From Candidatus Tenderia sp. (GTDB taxonomy: Bacteria; Pseudomonadota; Gammaproteobacteria; Tenderiales; Tenderiaceae), in NCBI GenBank assembly GCA_030148045.1, contig JASBUE010000110.1, positions 1 to 7,007 of the forward strand: DNA of 7,007 nucleotides. Reading direction: 5' to 3'. Under the pieces are notes generated by a model that was not told the origin of the DNA, did not search any database, and worked only from the letters and a program-made list of their open reading frames with translations. The position numbers and the translations under genes are program-made. Shown here piece by piece: positions 5,014-7,007 of the stretch (positions within the stretch are counted from its first letter, which is position 1; each line of letters starts with the position of its first letter).

Positions 5014-7007
5014 GTGAAGTTCACCCCGAAAACTCTGTCAGCGAGCCTCGATGAATGCCTGCTTATCGATCGCCACCGCCTGCGCAGCCGCTTGCGCCGC
5101 CTCAAGCAGGACGACCATGTCGCGTTGGCGCGGCTGGCGGCGGACATTCAGGCCTCGGCGCAAAAGCTGCAACGGCGCCGCGACAAGCTGCCCACGCCCA
5201 CTTACCCCGAAGAATTGCCGGTCAGTGAGCAGCGCGCCGAGATTATCGAGGCGGTTCGTGCCAACCAGGTGGTCATCGTCGCCGGTGAGACCGGTTCGGG
5301 CAAGACCACCCAGCTGCCCAAGACCTGCCTCGAGGCGCGGCGCGGTGTCGCCGGTCTGATCGGCCATACCCAGCCGCGCCGCATCGCCGCCCGCAGCATG
5401 GCGACGCGCATCGCCACCGAGCTGCAGACGGAGCTGGGCCATGCGGTGGGCTACAAGGTGCGTTTCTCCGATCGCACTCGGCCCGAGAGTTACATCAAGC
5501 TGATGACCGATGGCATCCTGCTGGCCGAGAGCCAGACCGACCGCTTTCTGAATCAATACGACACCCTGATTATCGACGAGGCCCACGAGCGCAGCCTCAA
5601 CATCGATTTCCTGCTCGGCTATCTGAAACAGCTGTTGCCAAAACGGCCGGAGCTGAAGCTGATCATCACCTCCGCCACCATCGATACCGAGCGCTTTGCC
5701 AGGCATTTCGACGCTGCGCCGATCATCGAGGTGTCGGGCCGCACCTATCCGGTGGAACTGCGCTACCGGCCGCTGCTGGCCGAAGACGAGGAGTCGCAAG
5801 ACCGCGACCTGCAGCAGGCCATCCGCGATGCGGTCGATGAACTGGCGCGCGAGGGCCCGGGCGATGTGCTGATCTTCCTGCCCGGCGAGCGCGACATCCG
5901 CGAAACCGCCGAGAGCCTGCGCAAACACCATCCGCCCCATACCGAGATCCTGCCACTCTATGCCCGGCTGTCGGCCGCGGAGCAGAACCGGGTATTTCAG
6001 TCACACAAAGGCCGGCGCATCGTGCTCGCCACCAATGTGGCCGAGACCTCGCTCACCGTGCCCGGCATCCGCTATGTCATCGACCCGGGGCTGGTGCGCA
6101 TCAGCCGTTACAGCCACCGCACCAAGGTGCAGCGCCTGCCCATCGAGAAGATCTCCCAGGCCTCGGCCAATTAGCGCGCCGGGCGTTGCGGCCGCGTCGG
6201 CCCCTGCGTCTGCATCCGGCTTTATTCAGAAGAGGATTTCAAGCTGCGGCCCGAATTCACCGAGCCGGAAATTAGGCGCAGCAACCTGGCCGCCGTCATT
6301 CTGCAGATGAAATCACTCCGGCTGGGTGATATCGAAGACTTCCCGTTTGTGGAGGCACCCGAGCCACGCATGGTCGGTGACGGTTACAAACTGCTGGCAG
6401 AGCTGGGGGCGTTGGATCAAAAGAAATGCCTGACACAGACCGGCCGCCACCTGGCCAAACTGCCGGTGGATCCGCGCCTGGCGCGTATGGTACTGGCGGG
6501 CCGGGATGAAAACTGTCTCAGTGAAGTGCTGGTTATCGCCAGCGCCCTGAGTGTGCAGGAACCACGCGAACGTCCCCACGACAAACAGCAGGCCGCTGAC
6601 GAAAAACATTCCCAGTTTAAAGACAAAGACTCCGACTTCATCGCCTATATCAATCTATGGCGCAGTTATCATGAGCAGGCTCATCATTTGAGCAACAACA
6701 AACTGCGCCAATGGTGCAAGGAGAACTACATCTCCTATTTGCGCATGCGCGAATGGCACGACGTCTATGTGCAATTGAAAAGCCTGGCCACCGAACAGGG
6801 CGGCAAGCTCAATCAACGGGCGGCCGATTATGCCCAGATCCATCGCGCCCTGCTGTCCGGTCTGTTGGGCAATATCGCCAACAAAAACGACAAGCAGGAG
6901 TACCTCGGCGCACGCGGCATCAAGTTGAATATCTTTCCCGGCTCGGTGTTGTTTAAAAAACAGCCCAAGTGGATCGTGGCGGGCGAACTGGTGGAGACGG
7001 CACGCAT
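5014..7007 (+). pseudogene. hrpA: ATP-dependent RNA helicase HrpA, interrupted by in-frame TAG; 3' end outside window
   Basis: HrpA is a large (about 1300 residues in E. coli) DEAH-box RNA helicase linked to mRNA processing and to rescue of stalled or collided ribosomes. About 664 codons are visible. Motifs in order: Walker A GETGSGKTT (91-99), HTQPRR (motif Ia), DEAH (188-191), SAT (220-222), then TNVAETSLTVPGI (motif V). Codon 387 (6172-6174) is TAG where motif VI should begin with Gln: SAN, stop, RAGRCGR. The same frame continues without another stop or frameshift to the edge with clear HrpA homology (RLYSEEDF, FPFVEAPEP, LPVDPRLARMVL, SGLLGNIANKNDKQEYLGAR). A protein ending at 386 would lack motif VI and its arginine finger, so it should not be an active helicase. 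The start is GTG 5014 with AGG at 5004-5006. Typed as a pseudogene, but a sequencing error or suppression remains possible. Confidence 0.9.
6172..6174 (+). other. In-frame amber codon replacing conserved Gln of HrpA motif VI
   Basis: The codon order is GCC-AAT-TAG-CGC-GCC-GGG. Relatives have Ser-Ala-Asn-Gln-Arg-x-Gly-Arg, so a CAG-to-TAG change (one C-to-T transition) explains it completely. No bases are gained or lost, since the frame is preserved on both sides. Confidence 0.95.

Noticed and set aside
5038..5940. 300-codon open frame on the minus strand opposite hrpA
   Set aside because: It is the antisense shadow of a GC-rich coding region. hrpA in this interval has strong motif-level homology and the minus-strand product shows no family pattern.

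Overview
The window reads as ordinary chromosomal DNA of a gammaproteobacterium. By eye G+C is roughly 60 percent. The HrpA, MazG, DUF2835 and Pcm proteins all read like gammaproteobacterial versions. The tetraheme cytochrome suggests an organism with respiratory multiheme chemistry, such as a sulfur oxidiser, but this lineage guess is inference only. There is no sign of a mobile element, prophage, CRISPR array or RNA gene.

Layout, left to right: (1) the 3' end of pcm (L-isoaspartate repair methyltransferase). (2) A tight same-strand cluster that looks like an operon: a stand-alone cyclic-nucleotide-binding-domain protein, a DUF2835 protein, mazG, and an exported protein with a degenerate 5'-nucleotidase-like N-terminus and a four-heme cytochrome c554-like C-terminus. 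Gaps are 22, 10 and 10 nt. (3) About 250 nt holding a possible small two-helix membrane ORF and a good candidate heat-shock (sigma-32) promoter. (4) An Hsp20 small heat-shock gene with a near-perfect Shine-Dalgarno site. (5) A strong hairpin that can terminate both the Hsp20 gene and the convergent gene on the other strand. (6) An M28-family metallopeptidase on the minus strand. (7) Divergently, the first half of hrpA (DEAH-box RNA helicase), which runs off the right edge.

Two proteins carry changes at residues normally essential. hrpA has an in-frame TAG at codon 387, exactly where the conserved Gln of helicase motif VI (QRxGRxGR) should be; homology continues in the same frame to the window edge. 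The M28 peptidase has Lys where the second Glu of the metal/catalytic Glu-Glu pair is expected, and Asp where the last zinc-binding His is expected. Weaker cases are the cNMP-binding domain (Arg to His in the phosphate-binding cassette) and the cytochrome's N-terminal domain, which has lost the metallophosphatase ligands.

Functionally the window is mostly maintenance and stress: protein repair (Pcm), nucleotide-pool cleaning (MazG), protein aggregation control (Hsp20) and RNA/ribosome rescue (HrpA). A small sensor protein and a periplasmic redox protein are attached. I see no convincing new multi-gene system; the notable points are the hrpA amber codon, the altered peptidase, and the phosphatase-like/cytochrome fusion.
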